A DNA stretch of 64,000 bases from Toxonevra muliebris (Eukaryota; Arthropoda; Insecta; Diptera; Pallopteridae), in the NCBI GenBank assembly GCA_963691655.1, contig OY829328.1:3128204-3192203 (forward strand), written 5' to 3'. The notes under the pieces are model-generated. The model made no database searches. It was not told the DNA's origin and worked only from the letters and a program-made list of their open reading frames with translations. Position 1 is the stretch's first letter, and the number at the start of each line of letters is the position of its first letter. A program made the position numbers and the translations under genes. Shown here in pieces: positions 1 to 11,394 of the stretch.

Positions 1-480
1 AAAAAAGTCAATATTTTTACCAGTAAAACATCTTAAACCAATGAAGAAAACATTATAATTTGTATATACTCTTCAACTTGAGTAGATCAGAACATTCCCA
101 AAAATATATGTGAGAAATATGGGCGATTCACTTTTCATAATTATGATTTGGAATGATTTCGTTTCACGAAAATGAATTCATTATTCCTCAAAAACAAAAA
201 AAGATTTAAAATTTTGCTATATTTAATAAAATAATCTTCATTTAACTATTTAAATTCAACTTTTTCTTTTCCTAGACTGAAATCATTGATCCACCAGATA
301 TGCATAAAACAGATGAAAAAGACTACCTGAGATGCAACCAAAAAAATTAAGACAAAATATGACCTCAAAAGAACCAGGTACCAACTTAGCCACACCCGTC
401 CTGACGTAGTTGAACATGTTTTATAAATCCGTCCTAAAAACTGAAATTTCTAGAATTTAGAATTGCGATTGGGAAACCGA
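1..480. other. no feature recognised
   Basis: This is AT-rich sequence without a convincing exon, RNA gene or repeat boundary. Part of 380-480 could be the 3' untranslated end of the LINE remnant that follows. Confidence 0.5.
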
Positions 481-539
481 TTCCTGGTTGCCTCTAGATA
501 TCCATTGACAAAGTGGTGATTGCACCCTCACTAAATCCC

Positions 540-923
540 TATCAGTGTAGAGCTATTATTATTATTATTGGTACAGTTGGAACAACCCGAAAGTCAGGTA
601 TTGTGACCTAGAAGATCTTTCGTACCCAGGTCCTAATTTAAGGCAAAAGGCGGTCTGCTATCTTTATGAAGGCTAGAACATCTTTTGTTAAAGAGATTTT
701 AATTTCGTTACCTTTTAAAAACGGTTTGTTGAAAATACCCCTTTTTCGAGCCAACGTTCTGAACATTTAAACATAGACGACACTTTGTCTCGTTTGACAG
801 ACCTAACTTACTTAGGTGATTTTTGACCACATAGTGACTGGATAGAAAGCCCACTACCATTCTGAGATCCACTTTGAGCCAACAACATTTATAATGTTGA
901 AAAATAAAAATAAACATATGCAT
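540..923 (-). pseudogene. LINE remnant (C-terminal region after reverse transcriptase)
   Basis: A minus-strand frame reads VVGFLSSHYVVKNHLSKLGL followed by SNETKCRLC. This resembles the segment at the end of jockey/R1-type non-LTR polyproteins, where a FLTGH-like motif is followed by a Cys-x2-Cys knuckle. The usual HLLC motif after it is not readable, and frameshifts or stops follow. The sequence to about 540 keeps a tail-like GC-balanced texture. It is an old, dead fragment; the family assignment is by recall only. Confidence 0.4.
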
Positions 924-1442
924 GGCGACACATACGCCTCTTGATCCTTAAGAGAACAAAGAAGTACAAATAGAAATTGTTTTAAAGAATATATATTTTA
1001 TTATCCAATGTTAGCAAGTACTCAAAAGAGTTGGGTTCAATAGCACCAATAGCGAATTCAAAGGAATAAGGTATCTCTTAACTCTTAGATGTGTTCGAGT
1101 ATTATGTATTCGGTATTCAAATAAAATCTATTTTACACATCACTAGTACAAACCAACTTCTGTAGTTATTTTACACTCATCAGTTGTAGGGTATTAAAAT
1201 GTTGTAGTCAATGTTACTTTTCCATGTTTAGCATAAACTTAAAAACCAATTTTAAAGTAAACACAATCATCTGAGAAACAAATCTTTGGGTTTCAATTAG
1301 GCGTAGTTACATATGGCGTAAATATGTATTGCTCTATGCCTCACCAGCCTTTATCTTTACTGTTGTGGGTTAAAGCCAGCCATACCTTAAATATTCGAAT
1401 TTAAAAATCAAAGAAAGTATTCCGGTATTTTCGCTTATGTCA
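924..1442. other. AT-rich sequence; possible 3' untranslated region
   Basis: If exon 5 is right, the stretch left of 1443 is the 3' untranslated region and flank of the VWC gene. No strong polyadenylation signal was seen, and nothing else was recognised. Confidence 0.3.
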
Positions 1443-1520
1443 TTATTGTTGTTGTGGTGTTCTACGTCTACCATGCTGCCCAGCTCCATATTCGTTAGCC
1501 TTCTGCCCCTGCCCTGTGGC
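1443..1520 (-). CDS. exon 5: candidate terminal exon
   Basis: After AACTAAACAG| a phase-0 frame reads ATGQGQKANEYGAGQHGRRR then TPQQQ and a TAA stop at 1445-1443. The phase matches the donor of exon 4 and brings the model to a whole number of codons. The segment is clearly more GC-rich than its surroundings, as real exons here are. Against it: the acceptor has a weak pyrimidine tract, the exon is short, and a longer frame in another phase (1370-1591) overlaps it. No clear AATAAA was found just downstream. The gene might use a different last exon in 1-5100. Confidence 0.38.
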   Translation of the reverse strand, partial: ATGQGQKANEYGAGQHGRRRTPQQQ

Positions 1521-2536
1521 CTGTTTAGTTCAACCATAAAATCCTTTTTACAAATTTCATTAAATCTCCCACAATTTAAATATGCAAACATTTCTTCTTC
1601 TACTTCTTTGCATTACTTTACTTTGCGTTTTTCTTGTGCATCCCAGTTCATAGTCCTTGATATGTAATAAAAAGTGGCATTCTTGTGAATATTGTAGTAA
1701 AAGTAAATTACCTAAGAAATGAAAATGAACCCAAGAATCATTGATTGGTGCTAATGTTTGTATTTCTCACTTAATTAAGGTCGTGCTGCTAAGCTCTTAT
1801 TATGTATTGTTGCCATGAGTATATATGTATGTATTTGTAAGTGTTAGTAAGTATTTCTTTGCATACAATTAGGCGTTAAAGAAGCAATAGAAAGGGTTCA
1901 TTATGCTTAAATTTAATGAAGCATTTTATTTGTCAATTTTAATGGATAATTTATTTTCAATTAAAATTTCGTTTAATTCGATTTTTTTAATTGCTTTTAG
2001 TCTTTTTTATTCTATTTTTCTCTTTCAAGTGAAAAAGAGTGGAAAGTTTTGTTTATTTGTTTTTGTTTTTGCTGAAGATGTGCATAAATATTTGATGAAA
2101 TTATAATAGGATTTTTCTTTAAAGAGAATTTATATTTATGCCCAACAAAAAATGAAAAGTAATGAGCTTTTGTTTTGGGTTTGTTTTAAAAATGAAAAGG
2201 TCAAGTGGGTATGTTTTATGAAAACATTGGAGCCTTTATGAGGTCGTCGTAATCGAAGGAAGGTCTTCAATCATTTCTAATCATTAGTTAAGCTGACACC
2301 AGGAGTAGCAGCTCATTGTAGTATAGAGAAAGCATAAATAAATTTCCAAAGGTACATCAAAGCAAGCGAATAGAGAAGTTCAAGAAAAAGAATCCAAAAG
2401 TCAAGAACGAGATTACTCAAAAATGCCAATCCAAAAAAAAACAAAAACTACAAGTGTTCGTTTTTTCCCCGAAATTTTTCGTCAGTGTAATTCACAATAA
2501 CAAAACAAAAGACAAATCACTAAAAACCAAAAGAAG

Positions 2537-2641
2537 GCCACCTCGGTAGCCTGATGAATGAGTGCTTGACTGGAGCTCCAGCTGCCTTTGGTTTGATTTC
2601 CATACGGGAAATATCCGAACGGATAGCTCTAAAAAAAAAAA
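2537..2641 (+). mobile_element. tRNA-derived SINE-like repeat
   Basis: The segment has a box A-like TAGCCTGATGA and a box B-like GGTTTGATTTCC at tRNA spacing. It ends in a run of A after GGATAGCTCT. The order ACCTCGGTAGCC ... box B matches the start of the better-preserved SINE at 20626-20924 (ACCTCGATAGCC). No clear target duplication was found, so it looks older. It cannot be a working tRNA because the acceptor arms do not pair. Confidence 0.5.
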
Positions 2642-3085
2642 TTACGAACAATTATAATTGCCTTGATTTGGACTATGTATTATCGTTTTTCTATATATTT
2701 GAATAAAATCAAATATGAGCAATTAGAAAAAAGTTGTTTATGACAAATTTTTCTTCTTGAAAGAAAATATTTCAAACAAAAACAAAAGAGATTTTAAGAA
2801 TTTAAAGTCATTTGAATCGAAACAAAAAAAAAAAAAACATTCAATTAACCCTTGGGAATTGTTTTGCCAATTACGATTTTGTAACTTTATTTGTTTCTCA
2901 CAATAATTAATTTTATTATTTTGTAGTTTGCTGTTATCGTCAGCTGATAATTTGTCATTTGTTAAACAGTTAAAAACTTTTCAAGGTTTTGTGTGCGGGA
3001 ACGCTTTTCAAGTAAAAAATGGTAAGAACTTGAAAAATGGACTGAAACTTTATAGTACAGAAGCAGACCTATTATTTTTATAATA

Positions 3086-3140
3086 CAGTAGAACCTCAGT
3101 AGTACGAATGCCAAGAGATCAGTTAAATTTTTCGAGTTAT
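3086..3140 (+). repeat. pogo/Tigger-like terminal sequence
   Basis: After a TA dinucleotide the sequence begins CAGTAGAACCTCAGTAGTAC, which resembles the terminal repeat of Tigger/pogo transposons (TA-flanked CAGTAGAACCTC). No matching opposite end was found nearby, so this is at most a solo end. Confidence 0.35.
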
Positions 3141-5125
3141 AAAAATTTCAAAACTGTATTAGACTGGCAACTCTTGCCAACTGGATTAAATAATGATAAT
3201 CTGGCAACATTGTAATTGCAAATAGAATAATAAAAGCAGTTGTGAAATGGCAAGAGACGTATAAACGTGTTTATTCTAAACAAGTGAAATTGAAATCGAA
3301 ACAGTGCAGACGGACACACTTGATGCCTCTTTTTCATTTAAAACGTACTACAAACACATGTGGATAGCTTTCACTTTTATTCGTTATTTCATTTGAAATA
3401 ATTTGAATTGAAAGCTGACTGGCTTTGGCCGAAATTTTTGTAGAGTGGCAAAAAATTGACTGGGTTTTGTAAACTTCCACTATGAATAAACTTACATATA
3501 TATTTTTACAAGTATGCGGTGGGAGTGGCAGAAATTTAATTCTCTTTTTTATCAAAGAACTCAAAAACATCAACACATAAAACCAGGTAATTTTTTAGCA
3601 GAATACTAAATTAGCAAAATACTAAATTTCAAATCAATATTAAAAATTTTTGATTTTTGACCAGAAAAAGTAGGAATATATATACATATATATATTTCCT
3701 ATAATGCGCTGTTCGACTGCATAAGAAAGAAATATTAAGTATCAAAATTTTTTTTCTTTTTTCTTCTCAAATTAGTCGCGAACGGTATTCGAGAAAATTT
3801 TTCTGAGTTTTTTTTTATATTAATCACTATTTTACTAAAGCAATCTGTTCACAGATCTGTTTGTACGTGAGATGACAAGTCAATAGGCCAATAAAATAAT
3901 TTTTACCGCCTAAATCAGTCCAATAAGTACCTACGTTAATGTCTATTTGTACTTATGTATGTAAATTCATTGACCTGTTTGACATCCGGTGACTAACAAA
4001 ATTATAACACACTCAAGTTAATTGTGCATTTTCTAAAGGAAAATCCAAATAACCTTGTTGCGTTTGTATAGTAGCTCAGTCGTATACTATGGCAGATTGG
4101 TATCTATGCAAGTAAGTATGAATCTTTTTGCTGAAATTTAACAAATACTTGCCCGGCTTGCTTTTTGTAACAGTAAGTGTTTGAAACTTGAAGCAGAAGA
4201 AACAGAGTGGGACAAAGGCAACAGCAAGTTGGTGCTAGGTTTGTGTGTGTATGTGTTCTGCTGTTAGTCTTGTGTGCAATGTCCTAAGGAATTAGTACAA
4301 TCTTAATTTCTAATCTATTGTTGACATTTTTATATATTTTCCTGTTGTTTTTTTTTATTTGTTAAGAAGAAAACTTTTCCAATTTGTGGGTTTTTCTAGT
4401 GAGATTAATTTAGGCTGCTTGTTATTTTTCTATTTGCACATATTTTAGTCTTATAGGTTACGTTTAATAGGAACATTTGTGAATGTGCCTATGTTCGTGA
4501 ATTCGTAGTTGTGTCTTTAAACAAACATTAAAATAATCAAACTAAAATTGGAGAAGTGTTGTATAGGTCGATGAACATTTCGTTATGGCCGCGATTCAGC
4601 GATTCAGAACTTAGCTGTTCGAAATTCCCTAAGTAGACTATTTTGGGTAAAATTGAAATATATGTATTTTTAACCTACTTTGCATCTAGACAAATTTAAT
4701 GATATGGAAACAAATACTTTTTACTAAAAAAATGAAATATATCATTCGGTTTGCTTCAGTCTGATATTTGAAGTAATATTTTCCAGAAAGAAGTGGAATA
4801 AATCTCCATTTGACTTAAAAAAAAATAGAGAATCTTGTCTTGTCTGTTTAAACAGATTTATGGAAACACAACGGCAGTCTGGTTCTAATAATTACAAACC
4901 TCGACACAGAAAGTAATAGTATAATCGTAAGGTCTCTTACTAATAGCCATCGCTTAGTACAGATTCATCATGAATCAATTTATGTCAGAAAAACTACACA
5001 ATATATTATAATTTATAATGTGGAAGTGTTTTTACTTTTGTTAACTGCAGAATTATGATATACATAATCAATTCTCGTAAACTCGAATGTTCCAAGTTAA
5101 TTGGAGTTTTTAAAAACTAACTTAC

Positions 5126-6231
5126 CATGGCTACTCTTGTTGCAACGTCATCAGAAGCGCCAACAGCAGCAACACCAACCTTTAATGGATTTTGGTTCAT
5201 GTCATTGTTGTTGTGTGTATTGCTTTTTTTGCCGTCGTTGTTGTTTTCGTTGTCACTTTCATTTTTCTCATGTACACCTGCAGCATTATAATTATTTTTG
5301 TCACTGCTGCCGCTGCTGCTGCCATTGTTTTTTGTTGTCATTACTAATGATGTTGCTATTGCTGCTGCTGCAGTTGTTGATTTTTCTGTTGTTATCATGT
5401 TCTTTGTTATTGTGGATGCTGTCACTTTAGGTTTCTTTGTAGGTGGCTCTGGTAAAATATCACTGTCAGTTTCAATCTCGTCGTAGTTATTATCATTGCC
5501 AGTGCTAAGATATGAAGATGATAATGGTGTTGCTAAAGTTGTTGTTGTTATTATTGTTGTTGTTTCTCCAACTGCTGCTAGCGCCATTGCTGCTTCTATT
5601 GTTGTTGTAATTTGCGCCGAATGCTGTTCATGTTGCAGTTCTTGCTGGTGCAATTTTTGTAATTGCTGCTGCTGCTGTTGTTGAATTTGATGTTGCTGCA
5701 ATTGATGTTTTAAATGTTGCTGATGATGTTGATGCTGATGATGTTGATGCTCTTCCGTTTTATAATCATGATATAATACGGATGGTAGGTTTTCCGGAAA
5801 GTTAAGAATTTTACTGGACGATGATGCTGTGTGCTCATGTTCATGTTCATTCCCATGTAAATGTTTGTGCACATGTTGCTGATGTTGATCACTTAATTGT
5901 AGTTTATATTCTCCTGATTTTTGTTGATGATGCTGCTGCGGATGTTGCTGCTCTTCTTGATATATTTTCTTTTTTGACATTTTGTTTGCATGCTGCTTTT
6001 GTTTTTGTTTAATTTTCAAAAAATTTTGTTCATATTGCATTTGTTGCACATTGTCGAATTCAGTGGCATCAGCAGCGTCAACTTTGTTTGTCAAGTGTTG
6101 TTGTTGTTCCTGTTCTCCTCTCTGCAATGGCCTGTCAGTTGCTTGCATTCGTATTTTGTGAAATTTCAGCATTGAAGGATGTTGATTGACATTGGAATTC
6201 TTAGGAAGTTTAAATTTTGGACGTTTTTTCG
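5126..6231 (-). CDS. exon 4: large Gln/His-rich exon with Thr/Ala/Asn/Ser tail
   Basis: The acceptor TTATTTCAG|CG supplies two bases that complete an Ala codon with exon 3; the frame then stays open for 368 codons to a donor ATG|GTAAGT, with a stop only three codons beyond. The product starts KKRPKFKLPKNSNVNQHPS, continues with Gln/His-rich tracts (HEHEHEH type at about 252-270, mixed H/Q at 298-340), an acidic patch with DEIETDSD, a basic PPTKKPKV motif (about 398-406), then Thr, Ala, Asn and Ser runs. Mixed CAG/CAA/CAT codons show coding low complexity, not a plain trinucleotide tract. Tracts like these are usually disordered and differ in length between species. An internal ATG at 6172 could look like a start, but the exon clearly extends upstream of it. 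Confidence 0.8.
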
Positions 6232-7614
6232 CTGAAATAAAAAAATTTAATAAAATAAACTACTGAGTTCATACTTTGTATCTTATTTGACCCAGCAGAA
6301 TTTCTTAATAACTAATGAAACGACAGAAAATAAACCGTTGAGGTTTTCTCATACTGACTTTGAAGCATTTTGTGCTGTGTTGAATTTTTTTAATTGAAAA
6401 CATAAGATTCATATAGTCTTCACTAAATGTTGCAGGGTTTTCCAACACCAAGACCCGAAAAATAAAGTTGTTTATACTTAGCAATTATTTTTCGCCTGGA
6501 GAAAACTCAAATCGGTGTGGTCCCTGTGATTTGTGACTTGAGTGTGTCCTCAAAATCTTTTGAAGCTAAAAATAGCTTAGTACATTAAATGTAGTTTTGA
6601 GATTTGTAAAATCTTTAACACCCTCGGTGCTATAACGTTGCCAATTGTAATTCTCTATTCTTGAATATACATATACGAGTACTTATACATATAACAAACC
6701 TTTCATTGCTTTTTTCCCTATAGTTGTATGCAGGTAAGGAAAATTTACTCTTACATAATTGCAGTATCCGTCACGTTAAATATTGCAATTTATTGTCTCG
6801 TGAATCGGAATGGAAATGCATATTTCTCTTACGTTATCAAAAACAAAAAGAAATTCAAGTTTTAATTTCCTTTAACGTCTTGTTGTTAACAGAATTCCTT
6901 AACGGCGGCAAAGTTAATTAAAATATCGTTACATAAATATTTCATATATGCCTGACAATTTTCACATTTTTCATTAATTTTCATATTCCGCTTCTTTATA
7001 AGGAAGCGTTTATCCTAGTGTAAAATTAAAGAATTCCAAATTTTTGTGCCGATGAAAATGTTATTTAAAATTATACAATGTTATTAAAGCAGAAAGAAAT
7101 TACTCAATGGAATTCAATATCGAAGAAAAATAATTCAATTAAAATCATTCGCCGATTAAAATTGACAGCAAGACAAAAAGCTTGAGCGTTAATAAACGTA
7201 AGTAATTGAAATAAATAATAATGAATCTAGGTTGCTGTTATTTTTGTTTCTGTTCTTTTTTCTGTAAATCCTTAAAATCCAATTAAGAATTCAACGAAAT
7301 ACTTGCGTGCAAAAAAAAAAATGTTTCCTTCTTTTTGCCATTGCTGTTGTTTGTGTGATGTTACTGGCTTTTGTTTGTTATCTTTTTGCACTGTTGTTTT
7401 GTTGCACTCATTTTTCCTGCGAGACTCACATGAAATCTCAAAAGATGAAATGCTTCGAATATATGTGCAAAAAATGTATAAAATATCATTCCACATTTTA
7501 TAAAGTACTAACTGGGCGGCTTTTGCAAAATTTGGGTAATACGAAAATTATAACAACTACAAAAAACATATACAACAGATATTACCATATGAGCGTGTCA
7601 ACCTTCCAGACTGG

Positions 7615-7740
7615 GGGGTAGTTAACTACGTTTTTTTTCAACTATCACTTAGTTGTAATTGAAATAATTTCAATTATATATTAACTAGTTTAGTTGTAGT
7701 TGAAATAATTTCAACTACATTTCAACTAATTTAGTTATAT
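7615..7740. repeat. palindromic tandem block
   Basis: Two tandem copies of about 40 bp each carry a near-perfect palindrome; the second is GTAGTTGAAA, taa, TTTCAACTAC, and the first is the TAATTGAAATAATTTCAATTA version. A third partial copy follows. A GTAGTTAACTAC palindrome lies just upstream. It may be the core of a foldback or MITE element. Confidence 0.6.
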
Positions 7741-8599
7741 CTTATAATTTTTCAATATGGTTCACCTCAAGCATTTCCTTTGTGTTTGAGGTGCCATGCC
7801 AAAACACCAAATATATCCTTATCTTAAAATGTCATTAACTAAAATTTCGCAGAATAATATAATGACTGAAATTACTGAACTAAATTTATGAAATTACCTT
7901 TTTATTCATTTAAATCACATAAAATCATATAGTCTTTGCCAAACACCCCTGAAAATAGTAACATTCATTATCTTGCCATTTTTCCTTTCGGTCTTTCCTG
8001 TCAGTACTACTTTTCGGTCGCATTAATACACACTTTTATTAAGCGTTCGTTTTCGAATGAAAGTTTTATAACTTATAAATTCTTATATGAAGAAAATGCA
8101 CAAATATTTGCAATAAAAGTTTTAGGAAAAGTGAAGAAAAAAAAAAAAGTTCCCCTTAAAGGTTTGTTCGAACTCTCCCATATAAAGCACATCTTTTTTC
8201 TGCTTTTATTCCTCATTCATACGCTTGTACATTTCTTTCTGCTGTTATTTCTCATTCATATTTGCAGTTAGATTTTCTTTATAATTTTATTAGAACAGAA
8301 AGTCATGGGCAAATAATATTTCTATACTAAATTTTTCTACCGTAACCATTTCAAATTGTCCTTGGGATATTCCATAATGAATATTCAGATAATATGGGAG
8401 GTGCCACATACCTTTTTCCAATCCCACCGCCTACATTTTTCCTGTCCTATGACATTGTCAATTGACGTCCTTGTGTGAAATTTCAGTACTGTACCGCAAA
8501 TAGTTCCAGATATATACCAAAAAAAGCATATAGTTTGTATGAGAGGAGCCACACCCACTTGCAACTTTGAATTCAGATTATGCCTATCTTTTGAGCTTC

Positions 8600-8627
8600 T
8601 ATCCATGTAGCCAAAGCTACATGGATA
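8600..8627. repeat. perfect 12 bp hairpin
   Basis: TATCCATGTAGC is followed by a CAAA loop and its exact complement GCTACATGGATA. It is too short for a typical microRNA precursor. Confidence 0.7.
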
Positions 8628-9271
8628 AAAAATCTACTCCCTCAGCAGTTCTCATATACTGAGGCATGGTGAACAATAACATTGTGCAATTGAAACCCAT
8701 GGAAGAAGGCTGAGATTATTGACTCATTTCTATCGGTCAATCCCACATTGCTGTTTGTGGGGTCATTATGCTGTTTCTTGTTTCGAAAATATTCGCTATC
8801 TTGCTAAAGTTATAGAACTTTTTAGCGGAATTATTGCAGATCAGGTCGAGTAATAATCTTAGACGAACTCAAAAAGTTTTCAATATCTGACATTTAAAAT
8901 TTGAATGATAAATTTTGTGGTTGGAGGGTTTGGTCAAGCTTTGAATTGCCAATAATTTTAGAATCTGATGTTCACAATACCGATCAAATAAGTAATTTTA
9001 ATATGGAACTAGCACATATATTTCATTAAATTTTCTATTTTGTCAACTTTTGTAATTTTGGCTTTTTCTAGCTCGTATTCAGTGATTCTGTCAGTGAGGT
9101 TTTGCTCTGAATCCTTAGAGGAAACAATAATGCTGGAAACATATGATGATTTTATTAAATAACATATAAAATCTTTTGTATTATGTTTACAGTCGGTATT
9201 TCTTAACTTTTTTGTATAAATATCTACTAGCATTACTACCGTAGAGCATAAGTTACGTTGGCAACACTTAC

Positions 9272-9344
9272 CACATTTTTCCCACCAGCAAAATATTTCC
9301 CCATCCATGCATAAGCATACCTCACAGGGATCCAAACGTGGTAC
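9272..9344 (-). CDS. exon 3: core of the VWC domain
   Basis: This small exon (73 nt) encodes 24 residues, VPRLDPCEVCLCMDGEIFC followed by WWEKC. The acceptor is TTTCAATTGCAG|GTACCA and the donor is TGTG|GTAAGTG. Its five cysteines (C119, C122, C124, C131, C136 of the model), together with C100 of exon 2, give the first half of a VWC domain: C...C-x2-C-x-C-x6-C-x4-C. The later cysteines of a complete ten-cysteine VWC are missing, so this is a half-domain. Phase 0 entry and phase 1 exit match the neighbouring exons. The paired Trp after the fifth cysteine is unusual. Confidence 0.8.
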
Positions 9345-10842
9345 CTGCAATTGAAATATAGTAAATATCAGAAGTAAAAATGAACATACAAATGCACATG
9401 AATAAGGTACAAAAATGAATTAGAACATAAGTGTAGAATAAAGTAACGAAAAAGATGATGAAGAATTCGTTGAAGTTTTGCAAATGTGCAAAATGTGAAG
9501 AATTAAAATGATAAATTAGTTTTTTTCATTCTTTCTTTCATTTATTCTTTTTGCCTTTCTGTTTCTGTTTGTTTCCGATGGAAAGCCCTTAACACCTCGG
9601 GCTACAATTGTTTTGCAAGTCTCATGTGTATTTTATATATATGTGTGTTTTGTGTTTGTGTGAAAGAAAGCGTCTGTGTTTGATTATTTATACATTGTAT
9701 ACATATGTACATTGTACATACATATGTATTGTGTCTATTTTTGATATCGTAGTTTCATGGTATTTGATTGTTAAAGAGTAAAGAAAAAGAGAAATCAGTT
9801 AAGTTTTTTTTATTTAGATGTGTGCGTGTATGGTATGTATGCAATTTAGCTCAGGTGTGAGTTGCGCTTAGTTTTATTTTGAAAATGTGACAATTACATA
9901 ACATTACATTAATAGCGTAAAAAAAGAGATGAACATTTCCATTTGCAGATTTGTATTCGTGAAATCAGGCAAATGCGTTTTTTATTAATCAATGCTTAAT
10001 GATAAAAGTAATAAATTGAAATTAAAGCTATAGATTCGCTGTACAATTTGAATGATTTTTGTATTAATTCTAAGAAGAAAAACTATGTGTGTGAAAAATG
10101 TTTGTATCACCATTTTTCACCATTTAGTGTGGTACAGATTGAGGTGGCGACAGGGATTATTCATTTTCGGCTTCAGTCTTGCTCCAATATCAATCCTGGA
10201 AATGACGCAAAAATTACCAAAAACCATTCAGTTCTTTTAAAGCGATATGTACATAAGTTTATATATTGTGTTTATATAAAAATGTATTCAATAACTTAAG
10301 CTTTCACATAACAAATTTACTAATGTTGCCGCAAATAAAATTATGGGAGTCAAAAGTTTGTGATAAGGTAAAAGCACGTGTGAATATTCCATTGGGGATA
10401 AGAACGAAGAAACAAAGACTGTCAAAGTTTTTGTATTAATTCAAGTAAAAATACCTATCATTTGTCTAAACCAACTATGTATATTAGAAGTCTGAATTTT
10501 CATATATTATGAAAATGTAGACCGTATGTGTAAATGCGTTTCTTGTGTAAGTATGTATATATTTATATGATTTTCGGGATTGCATGTGGTGTGACGGAAC
10601 ATAGAAACATATGCCAGAAACCCAGAAGCAACACAAAAATCTAAATAACATCTTTAGTGTCTAGGCATTTTGTGTTTGTAGTATGTATAAAGTATATGTA
10701 TAAAGTCGCATATATATATTTATAAATTTGTATGTATGTATTTAGATAAGATGTGAAGGTATTCATATTTTGCCGTGTGCACTTTGTTCTTGCTTACCAA
10801 AGTATGAATGAATGAATAACTGAAATCCCTTTTAGTCCTTAC
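9345..10842 (-). other. intron 2 of the VWC gene
   Basis: Runs from GTAAGGAC after exon 2 to ATTGCAG before exon 3. It is AT-rich with TG/TATG microsatellite stretches (9640-9740, 10550-10740). No other feature was recognised. The intron splits the VWC domain just before its CxxCxC core. Confidence 0.7.
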
Positions 10843-11090
10843 CTTTTGTCCATGTGTATATTTATGCCCACTTTTATAACATGACGCAGCTCTTTCATGT
10901 GGTTGCAAGTCATCTACAATCTCCTCAGAACTAAAATTTTCACGTTGTTCGCCATAATTCTGTGAGGTTGACGTTTTTTGCTCTTTTAACAGTTGTTCGG
11001 AAAGTAGACGAGTATCGTATTTAGCTTTTGATTGTTCAGTATCCAAATCATAAGAAAGTTGTTCATGATCTTCAAAATATTCAAAGGGAA
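10843..11090 (-). CDS. exon 2: acidic linker and first cysteine of the VWC domain
   Basis: The acceptor is CTTTGAACAG preceded by a T-rich tract, and an in-frame TGA lies just upstream of it, so the coding frame must start there. The exon has 2 + 246 nt. The product (residues 30-112) is rich in Glu, Gln and Asp and ends with CYKSGHKYTHGQK, the usual opening of a VWC domain (C-Y-x-G-x-x-Y-x-x-G). The donor is AAAAG|GTAAGG in phase 0. The frame stays open past the donor for about 40 codons, but that part has no similarity to the domain. The next exon supplies the remaining cysteines. Confidence 0.75.
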
Positions 11091-11394
11091 CTGTTCAAAG
11101 AAAAGGATTGTAAAAAATTGAGAGAAAAAATAGAAAAAGCTCATTAAATACTTTTGAGAAATATGAGGTTAGGTACCTAGTATAATAAATGATAATGGAA
11201 TTCTCTTTTGAATGGAATATGCTTTTTAATTTTTCACAGAGCTTCACGTTTGTTGGCCTGCAGTGAATTGCTTTTATATTAGAACAAATGATGTAAAATT
11301 ACTTTTTGCTTCCTCTTGAAGGCCACGTATTTTTATTTCGTAAACAAATATTTATTGACTTAACTAACTACAGAATAAAGTCAAGTCAAAAAGG

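Larger units (their letters stand above)
1521..5125 (-). other. candidate intron 4 of the VWC gene
   Basis: Bounded by the donor at 5125-5124 and the candidate acceptor at 1522-1521. It is AT-rich and contains a tRNA-derived SINE-like repeat near 2537 and a pogo/Tigger-like end near 3086. No coding exon was seen inside it, although a small exon could be missed. Confidence 0.4.
6232..9271 (-). other. intron 3 of the VWC gene
   Basis: Runs from GTAAGTG after exon 3 to TTATTTCAG before exon 4. It contains a palindromic repeat block (7615-7740) and a perfect hairpin (8600-8627). The part around 8390-8600 has the texture of a degenerate interspersed repeat. No exon was seen. Confidence 0.7.

Noticed and set aside
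1370..1591. A 73-residue protein overlapping candidate exon 5
   Set aside because: Its frame has no splice support or domain. The other phase gives a better continuation of exon 4.
5101..5686. Plus-strand hydrophobic, Cys/Leu/Val-rich open frames
   Set aside because: They are the antisense of the CAG/CAA/CAT-rich exon 4. Translating GTT/GCT/CTG runs gives artificial hydrophobic proteins.
5117..6172. A stand-alone 351-residue protein starting at the internal ATG at 6172
   Set aside because: The frame extends upstream to a splice acceptor in phase with exon 3, and the last two codons before its stop are the start of a GTAAGT donor.
9009..9271. Continuation of the VWC exon to 113 residues
   Set aside because: A strong GTAAGTG donor follows the sixth cysteine, the phase fits exon 4, and the read-through part has no domain character.
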